Below, in pieces: positions 34,306 through 42,100 of a stretch of 42,100 nucleotides of DNA; the first letter of the stretch is position 1, and every line of letters starts with the position of its first letter. The notes under the pieces are model-generated. The model searched no databases, had not been told where the DNA came from, and worked only from the letters and a program-made list of their open reading frames with translations. This DNA comes from Deltaproteobacteria bacterium (GTDB lineage Bacteria; Desulfobacterota; DSM-4660; Desulfatiglandales; HGW-15). The stretch is from contig JAFDJA010000003.1 in assembly GCA_019307745.1 (NCBI GenBank), forward strand, positions 1-42,100. The letters run 5' to 3'. Position numbers and translations under genes: made by a program.

Positions 34306-35736
34306 ATGGCGCTTACTCGCCCCACTGAGCTGCGTTTTTGGGATAAAGAAAAGGCATATAATGGATATACCCTATTTTCAGCCCAAAATACAACATATCT
34401 TATAGATATGGAAGGGAATGTTATAAACACATGGCCGATTGGAAACAATCCGAGGTTGATTGAGAACGGCAACCTTATGGATGCCACAGGCACTGATAAT
34501 CCAAAGGGATTTCAGGTGCTCAGAGAGCTGGATTGGGATGGAAATCCCGTATGGGAGTACCATGAGACCAGAGAAGGTTACTCTCCTCATCATGATTTCA
34601 GGCGCATTTATAATAAAAAACTGGGCGAATACACAACATTGTTTTTGGCAAATAAGAGAATATCCCATGAGGAGGCCGTTACCGCAGGGTGTGATCCCGC
34701 TAATGGTCCATATGACAATGCTGAATTGGACGCGATCATTGAGATAGACATGGACGGGAATGTTATATGGGAATATCGTTTTTTTGATCACCTGATCCAG
34801 GACCTTGATCCTTTGAGACCTGATTATGCTGGGAAGGGTAAGACTATCGCTGATTATCCTGGCAGGATGAACATGAACCTGCCAGGCAGGCCCCTCAGGA
34901 GGGATTGGCTGCATTGCAATTCTCTGGACTACAATGATGAACTTGATCAGATAGTCACCAACTCTGTACAGGGGGAGTTTTGGGTAATTGATCATGGCAG
35001 TACATTTGTCCCCGGTGACCCTGAGAAGAGCCTTGAACTGGCTGCCGGATCTTTGGGGAATTTCCTGTACAGGTTTGGGGACCCTGCCAGGTATGGTCAG
35101 GGGGATCCCCCTGAGATACTTGAAGACTGGACTACCTCATCGACCGGACATAAACAGATAGGTGGTTCACATGATATTCAGTGGATAAAGCCTGGACTGC
35201 CTGGTGAAAGGAATTTTTTACTCTTTAACAATGGCCAATACCTTTATGAAAAGACGCCCCAGTCTTATATATTTGAGATAAATCCATTTCTGGACTCGGA
35301 AAAAAATAACACCGGTGACTATGTTAATCCGCCTGATGCGGGATACTATACACTGGAACCATATGATTTTAGAAATACTCACAAGCATCCCAAACATATG
35401 TCAAACCAGATTGTATGGACCTATACTTCAAAAGGGAACCAGGCATTTTTCAGTCATATAGGCTCAGGTTGTCAGCGCTTGCCCAACAATAATACCCTCA
35501 TTTGCGCCATGACAGAGGGGCACATATTTGAGGTTACTCATGATGGGGAGCTTGTTTGGGAATATATAAATCCTGTAACAAAGGATGATGGAATAGTAGA
35601 GGTCATACATGACCGTTACCCGAATGCCAACGCAGTATTCAGGGCATATAGATATTCACCTGACCATCCGGGGCTTAAGGGGAAGAGTCTTGTGCCCAAA
35701 GGCAGGATTACAGAGTTGGGAGCTAAAAAAAAATAA
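34306..35736 (+). CDS. Arylsulfotransferase-like beta-propeller protein 3, no signal peptide
   Basis: The 476-residue protein begins directly with the propeller (RFWDKEKAYNGYTLF). No hydrophobic leader exists, unlike in its three neighbours. The family blocks are complete: YLIDMEGNVINTW, YSPHHDFRRIY, VIWEYRFFDHLIQD, DWLHCNSLDYN with candidate His203, GGSHDIQWIKPGLPGERN with candidate His289 and QRLPNNNTLICAM. It is close to protein 4 through most of its length, including KGKTIADYPG. GGAGGGG precedes the ATG. A pyridoxamine-phosphate-oxidase-like gene follows after 14 bp, so the two are probably cotranscribed. A cytoplasmic or non-classically exported role is likely. Confidence 0.82.
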   Translation: MALTRPTELRFWDKEKAYNGYTLFSAQNTTYLIDMEGNVINTWPIGNNPRLIENGNLMDATGTDNPKGFQVLRELDWDGNPVWEYHETREGYSPHHDFRRIYNKKLGEYTTLFLANKRISHEEAVTAGCDPANGPYDNAELDAIIEIDMDGNVIWEYRFFDHLIQDLDPLRPDYAGKGKTIADYPGRMNMNLPGRPLRRDWLHCNSLDYNDELDQIVTNSVQGEFWVIDHGSTFVPGDPEKSLELAAGSLGNFLYRFGDPARYGQGDPPEILEDWTTSSTGHKQIGGSHDIQWIKPGLPGERNFLLFNNGQYLYEKTPQSYIFEINPFLDSEKNNTGDYVNPPDAGYYTLEPYDFRNTHKHPKHMSNQIVWTYTSKGNQAFFSHIGSGCQRLPNNNTLICAMTEGHIFEVTHDGELVWEYINPVTKDDGIVEVIHDRYPNANAVFRAYRYSPDHPGLKGKSLVPKGRITELGAKKK

Positions 35737-35749
35737 GGAGGAATTGACA

Positions 35750-36163
35750 ATGGCCCAAATGCCGCAGGAAGTAATAGATTTTATTGAAGACCCTCATTCG
35801 CGGAATGTGCTCTCCACAATAACATCTGATGGTTCTTTGTTCTCCGGAGTAAGGGGAAGACTTCGTGTTATTGATGAGGAGACGATTGCCTTTTTTGATG
35901 TGGCCCAAGTAAAGAGGAAGCCTGATTTCAAGCCAGGTCAAAAGGTTGCTTATGTGGTTTTAAATCCCCCTTCATTCGGATACCAGATATATGGCACCTT
36001 CCGGGAGTATCGAACGTCAGGAGAGATCTTTGAAGATCAGGCAAAAATGATGAAACAGGGCCCACATTCCAATATTCTTGAAAAGATGGGCATTGTAAAG
36101 GTTGAAGAGATCTATTCATATGCATCAAAAGACAGGACAGAGCACGGGATGAGGATAGCCTGA
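35750..36163 (+). CDS. Pyridoxamine 5'-phosphate oxidase-like (split-barrel flavin) protein
   Basis: The 137-residue protein has the split-barrel fold of the PPOX family: VIDFIEDPHSRNVLSTITSDGSL, then RGRLRVIDEETIAFFDV, KPDFKPGQKVAYVVLNP, YQIYGTFREY and a helical end. Family members bind FMN or F420 and reduce diverse substrates; none can be chosen here. AGGAGG is placed ahead of the ATG at 35750. It follows ASST-like gene 3 by 14 bp in the same direction, which suggests a joint transcript. Confidence 0.82.
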   Translation: MAQMPQEVIDFIEDPHSRNVLSTITSDGSLFSGVRGRLRVIDEETIAFFDVAQVKRKPDFKPGQKVAYVVLNPPSFGYQIYGTFREYRTSGEIFEDQAKMMKQGPHSNILEKMGIVKVEEIYSYASKDRTEHGMRIA

Positions 36164-36230
36164 AAGTATTTGATGGTGTGTAAAAAATTACCATATTGTG
36201 TGATGATTTTGCTCAAATAGTGGTTTTTTT

Positions 36231-36253
36231 TCACCCCTTTTTTTTTCGGGTGA
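36231..36253. repeat. Inverted repeat upstream of the sigma-54 promoter at 36329
   Basis: TCACCC and GGGTGA flank an 11-base T-rich loop. It lies about 78-98 bases before the -24 element, a usual place for an enhancer-binding protein site. It could also be a poor terminator of the preceding gene, but no T-run follows the stem. Confidence 0.4.
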
Positions 36254-36328
36254 TGAGTTGGTTTTTTGCTTTAGTTGTAACTGTTTGAAAACATAAAACA
36301 AATTGCCTTGGGCTCAACATGGCTGAAT

Positions 36329-36345
36329 TTGGCATGCTATTTGCA
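36329..36345 (+). promoter_or_regulatory. Sigma-54 promoter of the 50-residue ORF
   Basis: TTGGCATGCTATTTGCA matches the consensus TTGGCAYG-N4-TTGCA in full, with GG at 36331-36332, GC at 36343-36344 and 10 bases between. Start of transcription is expected near 36356, about 30 bases before the ATG at 36385. Confidence 0.75.
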
Positions 36346-36384
36346 AATATATTTAAATAACCAGTAATAATTGAGGTGTCAGCC

Positions 36385-36537
36385 ATGCCCAGGTATTTAC
36401 AACATTGTATGAATCCTCTCCATATCTATTGCCGATTGAGAGATTTAGGTATATCAAAAGGATTGGCAGGAGTGGTTTGCAGGACATATGAATTGTTGAT
36501 TTTCAGACATCTGTTTGTAAAAGGGGGGAATGCATAA
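36385..36537 (+). CDS. 50-residue protein behind a sigma-54 promoter
   Basis: The ATG has TGAGGTG (36372-36378) at normal spacing and lies 29 bases after the expected sigma-54 start point. The product, MPRYLQHCMNPLHIYCRLRD followed by LGISKGLAGVVCRTYELLIF and a short basic end, has three cysteines and four arginines per 25 residues and a hydrophobic second half. It does not look like a membrane protein or a known toxin, and I recognise no family. Promoter, ribosome site and ORF line up, so I consider it a real gene. Peptide regulators or pilus-associated small proteins are possible roles, both unproven. Confidence 0.62.
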   Translation: MPRYLQHCMNPLHIYCRLRDLGISKGLAGVVCRTYELLIFRHLFVKGGNA

Positions 36538-37165
36538 TCCTCTGGCTTCAGCAGAAGGATAATCCCTTTTATTTAGCAGTATGTGATACTTGTTCCCTTT
36601 GTCTTCTGCCTGCTGATGCGAGTCAACGTCTTATCCCCATGAATTAGCGCCAGCCATTTATTCCTGCTGTTCCCTCCAAGGCGGTAAAAGTCTGTTTGGC
36701 GATAAAACTCTCCTCTACTTCCACTCGTGCAAGTCTATTCCCGTAATATCCTTAATACATAATTTCGATTCTCAATCTATAGGTTGTATGCCCCGGGTCC
36801 CCAATTACCCCAACTTCCCTTTAAACACCGGGCTTCCTCCTCATAATCATGCCGTTTTTAATCCGGATAATGCAGTAGAAATCAACTACGGTTTGTCAAG
36901 CCAAGGTGGGATAAAGGTCGTTTGTTTGAAAGCAAAGCGGCCCGCATGCCCATTCCTGCGATACTGGTTTCTGAATACACAAGATTGAGTATTTAAAAGC
37001 TGCCTCATGATAATAAAATTTTTTTGTAGATTTTTATCTCAAACTGAGGTTAAATGATCGTCCTGAAAATATTTGGGAATCGGTTCAAACCGGTTGACAA
37101 ACTATCATGTCTGGAACAAATTGAAGGAGAGATCAAATTTTTTTTATTCAGAAGGAGGAGAACTT
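36538..37165. other. Gap with decayed sequence and leader of ASST-like gene 4
   Basis: No intact gene is seen. On the minus strand, segments at 36590-36790 and 36830-36990 read as broken protein-like frames. Positions 36907-36942 match 6503-6538 at 30 of 36 bases. TTGACA (37096-37101), with an upstream CGGTT-c-AAACCG inverted repeat, may be a -35 element for gene 4, but the -10 is poor. AGGAGGAG (37153-37160) is the ribosome site of gene 4. Confidence 0.4.
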
Positions 37166-38812
37166 ATGAAAAAGAAGTTGTTAATTGTCATTGCAGTAAT
37201 AGTCTTAAGTGTTATACCCCTGAGTTTTGTATATGCTGTTGAGGCATTTCATGCTCCCACCAAAGACGGTCTTAAGACCGAGGTTCTTTATTGGGACAAA
37301 GACAAGGCCTATAACGGTTATACTATTTTTTATCCCAGAATGGCCCCTCAGGTTATGGCAAAAATATTTTTGATTGATATGGCTGGCAATGTTGTCCACA
37401 CATGGCCGGGCGGCAATAATCCCAAATTGATGGAGGATGGCCATATCCTTTCAGGTTTCAATGAGATGGATTGGGACGGCAATAGGGTCTTTAGTGCACG
37501 CGGCGCCCACCATGATACCTGGAAGATATACAACAAAAAACTCAAGGGATATACTTATATAGGCCTCACCCGTGAGCAGGACTATACTGCTAAAAACGCA
37601 GTGGCCGCCGGGGCTGATCCCAGCGTAGACTATGCCGGCATTGGCGCATACGCGGATGGACTCGTTGAAGTTGATACGGACGGAAATATTATCTGGAGCT
37701 GGACATTTCTTGACCATGTTATCCAGGACAAAGATCCAAACCGGCCAAACTATGTTGGCAAGGGAAAGACAATAGCGGACTACCCTGGCAAGCTGGACCT
37801 TAACTGGATTACAGACCAAAACAGGAGGAACGATACTCCCGGTATAACATCAGACTGGCAGCATACAAACGCCCTTGATTACAATGAAGAGCTGGATCAT
37901 ATTGCCATTAACGCCAAGCACTGGAGCGAGTTTTATGTTGTAGACCACGGAGCTACCTTTGTGCCCAATGATCCCCAAAAGAGCATTGAACTGGCGGCCA
38001 GTGACGCGGGTGATTTTATATACCGTTTTGGAAATCCTTCCGCTTATCAGCAGGGTAAGCCTCAGGGTAATAAAGATGAAGGGGATTATCAGATGTACGG
38101 ATCCCACAACATTGAATGGATTGATAAAGGTCTGCCAGGGGCTGGAAATTTTTCTATTTATGACAACGGTTGTTATAATCCCATGGGTAGAACGTCCAGT
38201 GCGATTGAGATAAACCCGTTTCTAGATGCCAATGGGAAAAACACTGGTAATTATGTTAATCCCCCTGATGCTGGTTATAATAGCAAAAATATATCCAACC
38301 AGGTTGTATGGAGCTTTGAGTCCTATAAAGGAATAACATTTTATAGCAAAAATGTCTCCAGTGCCCAGCGTCTTCCCAATGGCAATACTATGATCTGCGC
38401 TGGCGCCCAGGCCCATATTTTTGAAGTAACCAGGGACGGCGAGGTGGTCTGGGAATATATCAATCCCCTGGGCAGGAGTGGTCTTTTAAAAGTTATACCT
38501 GCCTCAGATAGGGGAAACAATTCTTTGTTCAGGGCCTATCGTTTTGGACCTGATTATCCGGCCTTTAATGGGAAAGACCTGAAACCTATGGGCAAGATTA
38601 CAGAAATGTTTGCAGGTGTCACATTTGATCCGTCTGAAACAGAGAGTAAAGGGAAAGGAGTTGCCGGCGGCGGTAGAGGCGGTAAAGGCGGCGGCGGTAG
38701 AGGCGGTAAAGGCGGAGGCGGTAAAGGTGGTAAAGGCGGAGGCGGGAAAAAAGGCGGTTCAGCCGAGCCGGAAGAGGATGAACCAGAGGAAGAAGCATTT
38801 CTTCCTTACTGA
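37166..38812 (+). CDS. Arylsulfotransferase-like beta-propeller protein 4, exported, Gly/Lys/Arg tail
   Basis: The 548-residue protein starts at the ATG with AGGAGGAG upstream; the frame is open earlier but without a ribosome site. A signal peptide of about 24 residues is followed by the propeller: YWDKDKAYNGYTIF, FLIDMAGNVVHTW, IIWSWTFLDHVIQD, DWQHTNALDYN with candidate His233, GSHNIEWI with candidate His314 and QRLPNGNTMICAG. The last 60 residues are unusual: a run of Gly with spaced Lys/Arg (GGRGGKGGGG and variants), then an acidic stretch (EPEEDEPEEEAF). It resembles protein 3 most. A terminator follows at once. Confidence 0.83.
   Translation: MKKKLLIVIAVIVLSVIPLSFVYAVEAFHAPTKDGLKTEVLYWDKDKAYNGYTIFYPRMAPQVMAKIFLIDMAGNVVHTWPGGNNPKLMEDGHILSGFNEMDWDGNRVFSARGAHHDTWKIYNKKLKGYTYIGLTREQDYTAKNAVAAGADPSVDYAGIGAYADGLVEVDTDGNIIWSWTFLDHVIQDKDPNRPNYVGKGKTIADYPGKLDLNWITDQNRRNDTPGITSDWQHTNALDYNEELDHIAINAKHWSEFYVVDHGATFVPNDPQKSIELAASDAGDFIYRFGNPSAYQQGKPQGNKDEGDYQMYGSHNIEWIDKGLPGAGNFSIYDNGCYNPMGRTSSAIEINPFLDANGKNTGNYVNPPDAGYNSKNISNQVVWSFESYKGITFYSKNVSSAQRLPNGNTMICAGAQAHIFEVTRDGEVVWEYINPLGRSGLLKVIPASDRGNNSLFRAYRFGPDYPAFNGKDLKPMGKITEMFAGVTFDPSETESKGKGVAGGGRGGKGGGGRGGKGGGGKGGKGGGGKKGGSAEPEEDEPEEEAFLPY
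38663..38758 (+). repeat. Gly/Lys/Arg-coding DNA repeat in ASST-like gene 4
   Basis: Imperfect tandem units of ggcggcggtagaggcggtaaa and ggcggaggcggtaaaggtgg type encode the glycine-rich tail. The GC-rich repeat contrasts with the AT-rich surroundings and could vary in length by slippage. Confidence 0.8.
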
Positions 38813-38844
38813 TAATATCCTATAAATAAATTTGTTTAAGCAGC

Positions 38845-38884
38845 AAAAGGGCCGTATCTCCAGACTGGAGATGCGGCCCTTTTT
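38845..38884 (+). terminator. Rho-independent terminator of ASST-like gene 4
   Basis: AAAAGGGCCG and ATCTCC (38845-38861) pair with GGAGAT and CGGCCCTTTT (38867-38883) with one T/G mismatch, ending in five T residues. It may act in both directions. No gene is seen from here to 39053. Confidence 0.9.
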
Positions 38885-39053
38885 GATGCCCGGATTGAAT
38901 CGGGATTATGTCTTAGTCAATCTACTGCTGCTTGAAGGACGGAACCTTTTCTAACAGAGTCCCAAGGGAATGAAGAAAATTTAACCTTGTGCTTCACAGT
39001 GGCCGTCTATTCTTTGAAATCCAGCCCTGTGATTGGAATAAGGATGTCTGTTT

Positions 39054-42000
39054 TCACATACGATCAGAAATCTGCTCCATGCGTCTGTTCATGGAATTAG
39101 CCATTTGATGGTTGCCGTTTTTTTGGGCTAATTCCAGTGCCTGTTTAGCAACATCATATGCATCTTTGAATCGGCCGTCAGCCGCGTAGGCAATGGTCAA
39201 TGTCTCCAGAAGGTACGGGTCCTGATACTTCATCAACTCGCATGCCCTCTCCGCAAGGAGGACCGCTTCAGCTGTGTCCTTTAATGCCTGTTCCTTATTT
39301 GATGCCAGCAAGCGAGCAAGATTATGCAGGGCAGGGATCATGTCAGGATCGAGTTTTAATACTTTCTGATAGTGCTTCACTGCCTCAGCCATATTGTCAA
39401 AGCGCTCTGAAAGCGCACCAACCATATAGAGCGCGTCCTTATAGTCAGGCTTCAGCCTGACTGCTTCCTGGAAATGGTAGAGTGCTGTTGAAAAATCCTC
39501 CTGACGTGTGAGCAGTGTGGCCAGGTTGTAGTGAGCCCTTTCATCTATTGGAAGGGTATCAATCATATCTTTATATAGAGCAATGGCTTTGCCTTCCCGC
39601 CCCTGTTTGGCCAGATAAAAGGCTTTTGTATGGTTTGCATTATTAAACTCCTTCAGCATCTTATCCAGGGGATTCAGGGATGCCGCCTTGAGAAGCTCCT
39701 GCGCGGCCTGATCTTTTTCACCCAGGTTTATTGAGATATGGGCCTTGAATACGTGTCCTCTGGCCCCAGCAAATCTTTTCGCCTGTTCCTTGATGACTGC
39801 CAGACCTTCATCATCCCCATTTTCAAATACTTTAAGGAAGGACAGATCCCCATCTCTGGACTCCTCAACTGCTTCAATAAGTTCCCAGTCATATGAATTC
39901 CGGGTCAATGCGCGTGGTGCGGAAAATTCGACCAGGGCGTTGTCATCTGTATGAATTCTTGCCCCTTCCGAGAAGTGCTGAATCCCCTTCGGGCCCATTA
40001 CATACTGCGCAAAGATTTCAGGAATATTATGGATATCTATACGTTCAAGATCCCTGGTTATTATTTCAGTACTCATGCGTTTGACCATCTGGGCGATATT
40101 CACACTAAGGTCCTGTTTTGTTCCGATCAGTATGCAGTCGCTCCTTCCTGTCCGCCAGAAGGTCATGTCTGGAAACACGGAATTAAAGGTATGTATAATG
40201 CTCTGAAAGGTTTCCAGATCTATATGGTAGGCCTGGACCCAGGTACACATAACACCCTGATCCGCAAGGCGCTTCCGGCACAGTTCAAAAAATTCACGGG
40301 TAAAAAGATCTGCGATCCCCGCAAAATAAGGATTGGAGGGCTGTGAGATGATCACATCATATTTTTTTTCGGTTAAGGCAAGATGATTACGGCCATCGGC
40401 GATAATAAGATTTACTCGAGGGTCATCCAGAATACGGTAGTTATATTCATCAAAATATCGGCAGGCCTCGACCATGGCAGGTGAGATCTCTACACAATCT
40501 ATCTCGTTAAGAGGGTGGCGGCCGGCTGAACCGAGGCTTATCCCGCTGGCCAGACCTATGACAAGGGCGTTTTGTGGGTCAGAATGCAAAAGCAGGGGGA
40601 TGTGTGCGACCATCTCCTGGGTAGGAAGGTCTGAAAATGAGGAGGCATCGGGTTTTCCATTAATATACAGGGCACGCACATCCTCTGTGACCTGCTTCAC
40701 TGTCACAGTAGTGCTCAATCCCTCCTTGTGAAAGATTACCTTGCTGTTTGCCGCCAGTTCCTTAAGTGCCGTCTCTGACTGCGCGGTGGCCCTGGAGATC
40801 CTGGCAGCCTCGTGAAATGGTCCAAAGCTCATTATAGATGCATCCCATTTAGGTATAGCAAAAATGCCTGCAATTATTACCAGGGCTGTTATGGTTGCGG
40901 CAAACCATTTCTGTCGTGAGCCCAAATCGATGGTCACTCCTATAAAAGCAATTCCGACCGCGATATTGATAGTTACTGCAAAAAAGATACTGTTCTGGAT
41001 GCCGATTAATGGGATCAGGATAAAACCCCCCATAAATGCGCCAAGGATATTGCCGATAGTATTACAGCCATATACCGTTCCCACGGATCTTCCCATATGA
41101 CTGGAACCCTGGTTGTAGATCCGGTTGGCAAGAGGAAAGGCTGCCCCCATAAGGAAGGTAGGGACAAGCATGATTAAGAGTACAAGTCCGAATTCAGCTA
41201 GTTGAAGCATCCAGAACGACCCGATAAATCGAGAGATCATGTTGGTGACAAAAAATGGCAGGTGCCCTATAAATGGGACCACCATGAGCGCTGACAGGCC
41301 GATCCCGGTTTGAATAAGGGCAAGGACAAGCATGGGAGATCGCACGCGGTCCACAAATTTAGCGCAGGCCATACTGCCGAGGGCCAATCCAAGCACAAAT
41401 GCCGTCAGCATCATACTAAAGGCATATACTGTAGACCCGATCAGAAGAGATATGGCCCGTGTCCAGGCAATCTCAAAGACCAGGGCGGCAAAGCCTGAAA
41501 ATCCGTATCCGATAAGGAGCGCGATTAGTGCGTTTTTCCCGTATGACAGGGGTATATTTTCAATGGGATCGGTCTTTTGCTTTTTTTTGCTTTTTTTCTT
41601 ACGCCCTTTCAGATTATCCCCTGTGTTATTTGGCGCGTCAGCCTCTCTTTTATATTCAAGCGACCTGCGATAAAGGAGATAACTGGTTATACTTACCAAG
41701 AGGTTCAGGGAACAGGCAAGATAGATAGACCGGATCACACCCAACGTGGGGATAAGAAGGAAACCCGCCGCAGACGCCCCCAGAACCGCCCCAAAGGTGT
41801 TAAAGGCATACAGTGTTCCCACAGACCAACCGATATGCTCCGGTGATCGGGTAAAAAAACGTGTAAGCACCGGCAGGGTAGCACCCATAAATGTTGCCGG
41901 AATCAAGAGGAGCATTCCGCTGAAGGCGAACCGAATCAGACTGAAGAGGTATGATGATGTATGGGTGTTCTGATATAGGAAACGGTAGATTGGTTCAGCG

Positions 42001-42100
42001 CCATGGATCAGCCAGGGCAGGAAAAAACAATAGATTGCAATGCTTCCTTCCAGAAAGGCAAATATGAGCAGGTAGTCATTTCGCTTGTCAATGATCCGCC
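39054..42100 (-). CDS. Fused membrane / spermidine-synthase-like / TPR protein, 5' end cut by window edge
   Basis: The frame continues in phase to the right edge without a stop, so the true start lies outside. At least 1,015 codons are present. The N-terminal half is a membrane transporter-like block of roughly a dozen helices (GMLLLIPATFMGATLPVLTRFF occurs twice in related form, about 250 residues apart). The middle is a Rossmann methyltransferase-type domain of the spermidine synthase family (CVEISPAMVEACRYF, DPRVNLIIADGRNHL, YDVIISQPSNPYFAG). The C-terminal 250 residues hold TPR repeats (ALYHFQEAVRLKPDYKDALY, AVKHYQKVLKLDPDMIPAL). The polyamine-binding acids of true SpeE are not obvious, so activity is uncertain. 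This fusion occurs widely in Desulfobacterota and relatives. Confidence 0.85.
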   Translation of the reverse strand, partial: RIIDKRNDYLLIFAFLEGSIAIYCFFLPWLIHGAEPIYRFLYQNTHTSSYLFSLIRFAFSGMLLLIPATFMGATLPVLTRFFTRSPEHIGWSVGTLYAFNTFGAVLGASAAGFLLIPTLGVIRSIYLACSLNLLVSITSYLLYRRSLEYKREADAPNNTGDNLKGRKKKSKKKQKTDPIENIPLSYGKNALIALLIGYGFSGFAALVFEIAWTRAISLLIGSTVYAFSMMLTAFVLGLALGSMACAKFVDRVRSPMLVLALIQTGIGLSALMVVPFIGHLPFFVTNMISRFIGSFWMLQLAEFGLVLLIMLVPTFLMGAAFPLANRIYNQGSSHMGRSVGTVYGCNTIGNILGAFMGGFILIPLIGIQNSIFFAVTINIAVGIAFIGVTIDLGSRQKWFAATITALVIIAGIFAIPKWDASIMSFGPFHEAARISRATAQSETALKELAANSKVIFHKEGLSTTVTVKQVTEDVRALYINGKPDASSFSDLPTQEMVAHIPLLLHSDPQNALVIGLASGISLGSAGRHPLNEIDCVEISPAMVEACRYFDEYNYRILDDPRVNLIIADGRNHLALTEKKYDVIISQPSNPYFAGIADLFTREFFELCRKRLADQGVMCTWVQAYHIDLETFQSIIHTFNSVFPDMTFWRTGRSDCILIGTKQDLSVNIAQMVKRMSTEIITRDLERIDIHNIPEIFAQYVMGPKGIQHFSEGARIHTDDNALVEFSAPRALTRNSYDWELIEAVEESRDGDLSFLKVFENGDDEGLAVIKEQAKRFAGARGHVFKAHISINLGEKDQAAQELLKAASLNPLDKMLKEFNNANHTKAFYLAKQGREGKAIALYKDMIDTLPIDERAHYNLATLLTRQEDFSTALYHFQEAVRLKPDYKDALYMVGALSERFDNMAEAVKHYQKVLKLDPDMIPALHNLARLLASNKEQALKDTAEAVLLAERACELMKYQDPYLLETLTIAYAADGRFKDAYDVAKQALELAQKNGNHQMANSMNRRMEQISDRM

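Noticed and set aside
36788-36988. 66-codon plus-strand frame
   Set aside because: It has no ribosome site, and the minus strand of the same DNA carries the repeat shared with 6503-6538, so it is probably a shadow of decayed sequence.
37081-37101. Inverted repeat with GGTTCAAACC resembling a tRNA T-arm
   Set aside because: No acceptor, D or anticodon arms can be folded around it.

Overview
The window looks like the chromosome of a Gram-negative anaerobe related to the sulfate-reducing Desulfobacterota (former Deltaproteobacteria). The grounds are indirect: gene content (RecJ, cmk-rpsA, SppA, a CooC-type ATPase, a rubrerythrin-like protein, a probable selenoprotein, NtrC/sigma-54 regulation), an outer-membrane beta-barrel protein and moderately AT-rich DNA. 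No rRNA or tRNA gene was seen, so the assignment is an inference.

Positions 1-18,700 are mostly housekeeping. They hold recJ (cut by the left edge), queD, a zinc-ribbon protein, a CBS-pair protein, a small beta-barrel protein and a pgeF-like gene. Next come a long (Alu-type) SRP RNA directly behind an HU/IHF gene, then cmk, rpsA, sppA, a tsaC/Sua5-type gene, a prepilin peptidase and an overlapping PilS/PilR-like two-component pair. asnS, serC and cooC follow on the minus strand.

Positions 18,700-38,900 are accessory in character, with long AT-rich gaps. The main feature is four divergent arylsulfotransferase-like beta-propeller genes (22,284-23,741; 25,667-27,589; 34,306-35,736; 37,166-38,812). 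Between and beside them are a TraB-family membrane protein, a GH113-like glycosidase, an exported Ig-like protein, a rubrerythrin-like protein, an exported PDZ protein, a stand-alone MshEN-like domain, pgl and recD2. There is also a probable selenoprotein of the deiodinase-like thioredoxin fold, whose in-frame UGA is followed by a SECIS-like hairpin. Two of the propeller proteins end in Lys/Gly-rich tails, one carries a dockerin-like calcium-binding module and one has no signal peptide, so the paralogues probably act in different places.

Four good sigma-54 (-24/-12) promoter matches lie outside the main genes. One fronts the dockerin-bearing propeller gene. One fronts an unlisted 50-residue ORF. 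One lies upstream of traB. One points into the end of the beta-barrel gene. The NtrC-family regulator in the window, with a GAFTDA loop, is an obvious but unproven candidate activator. The right edge cuts a large fusion of membrane segments, a spermidine-synthase-like domain and TPRs.
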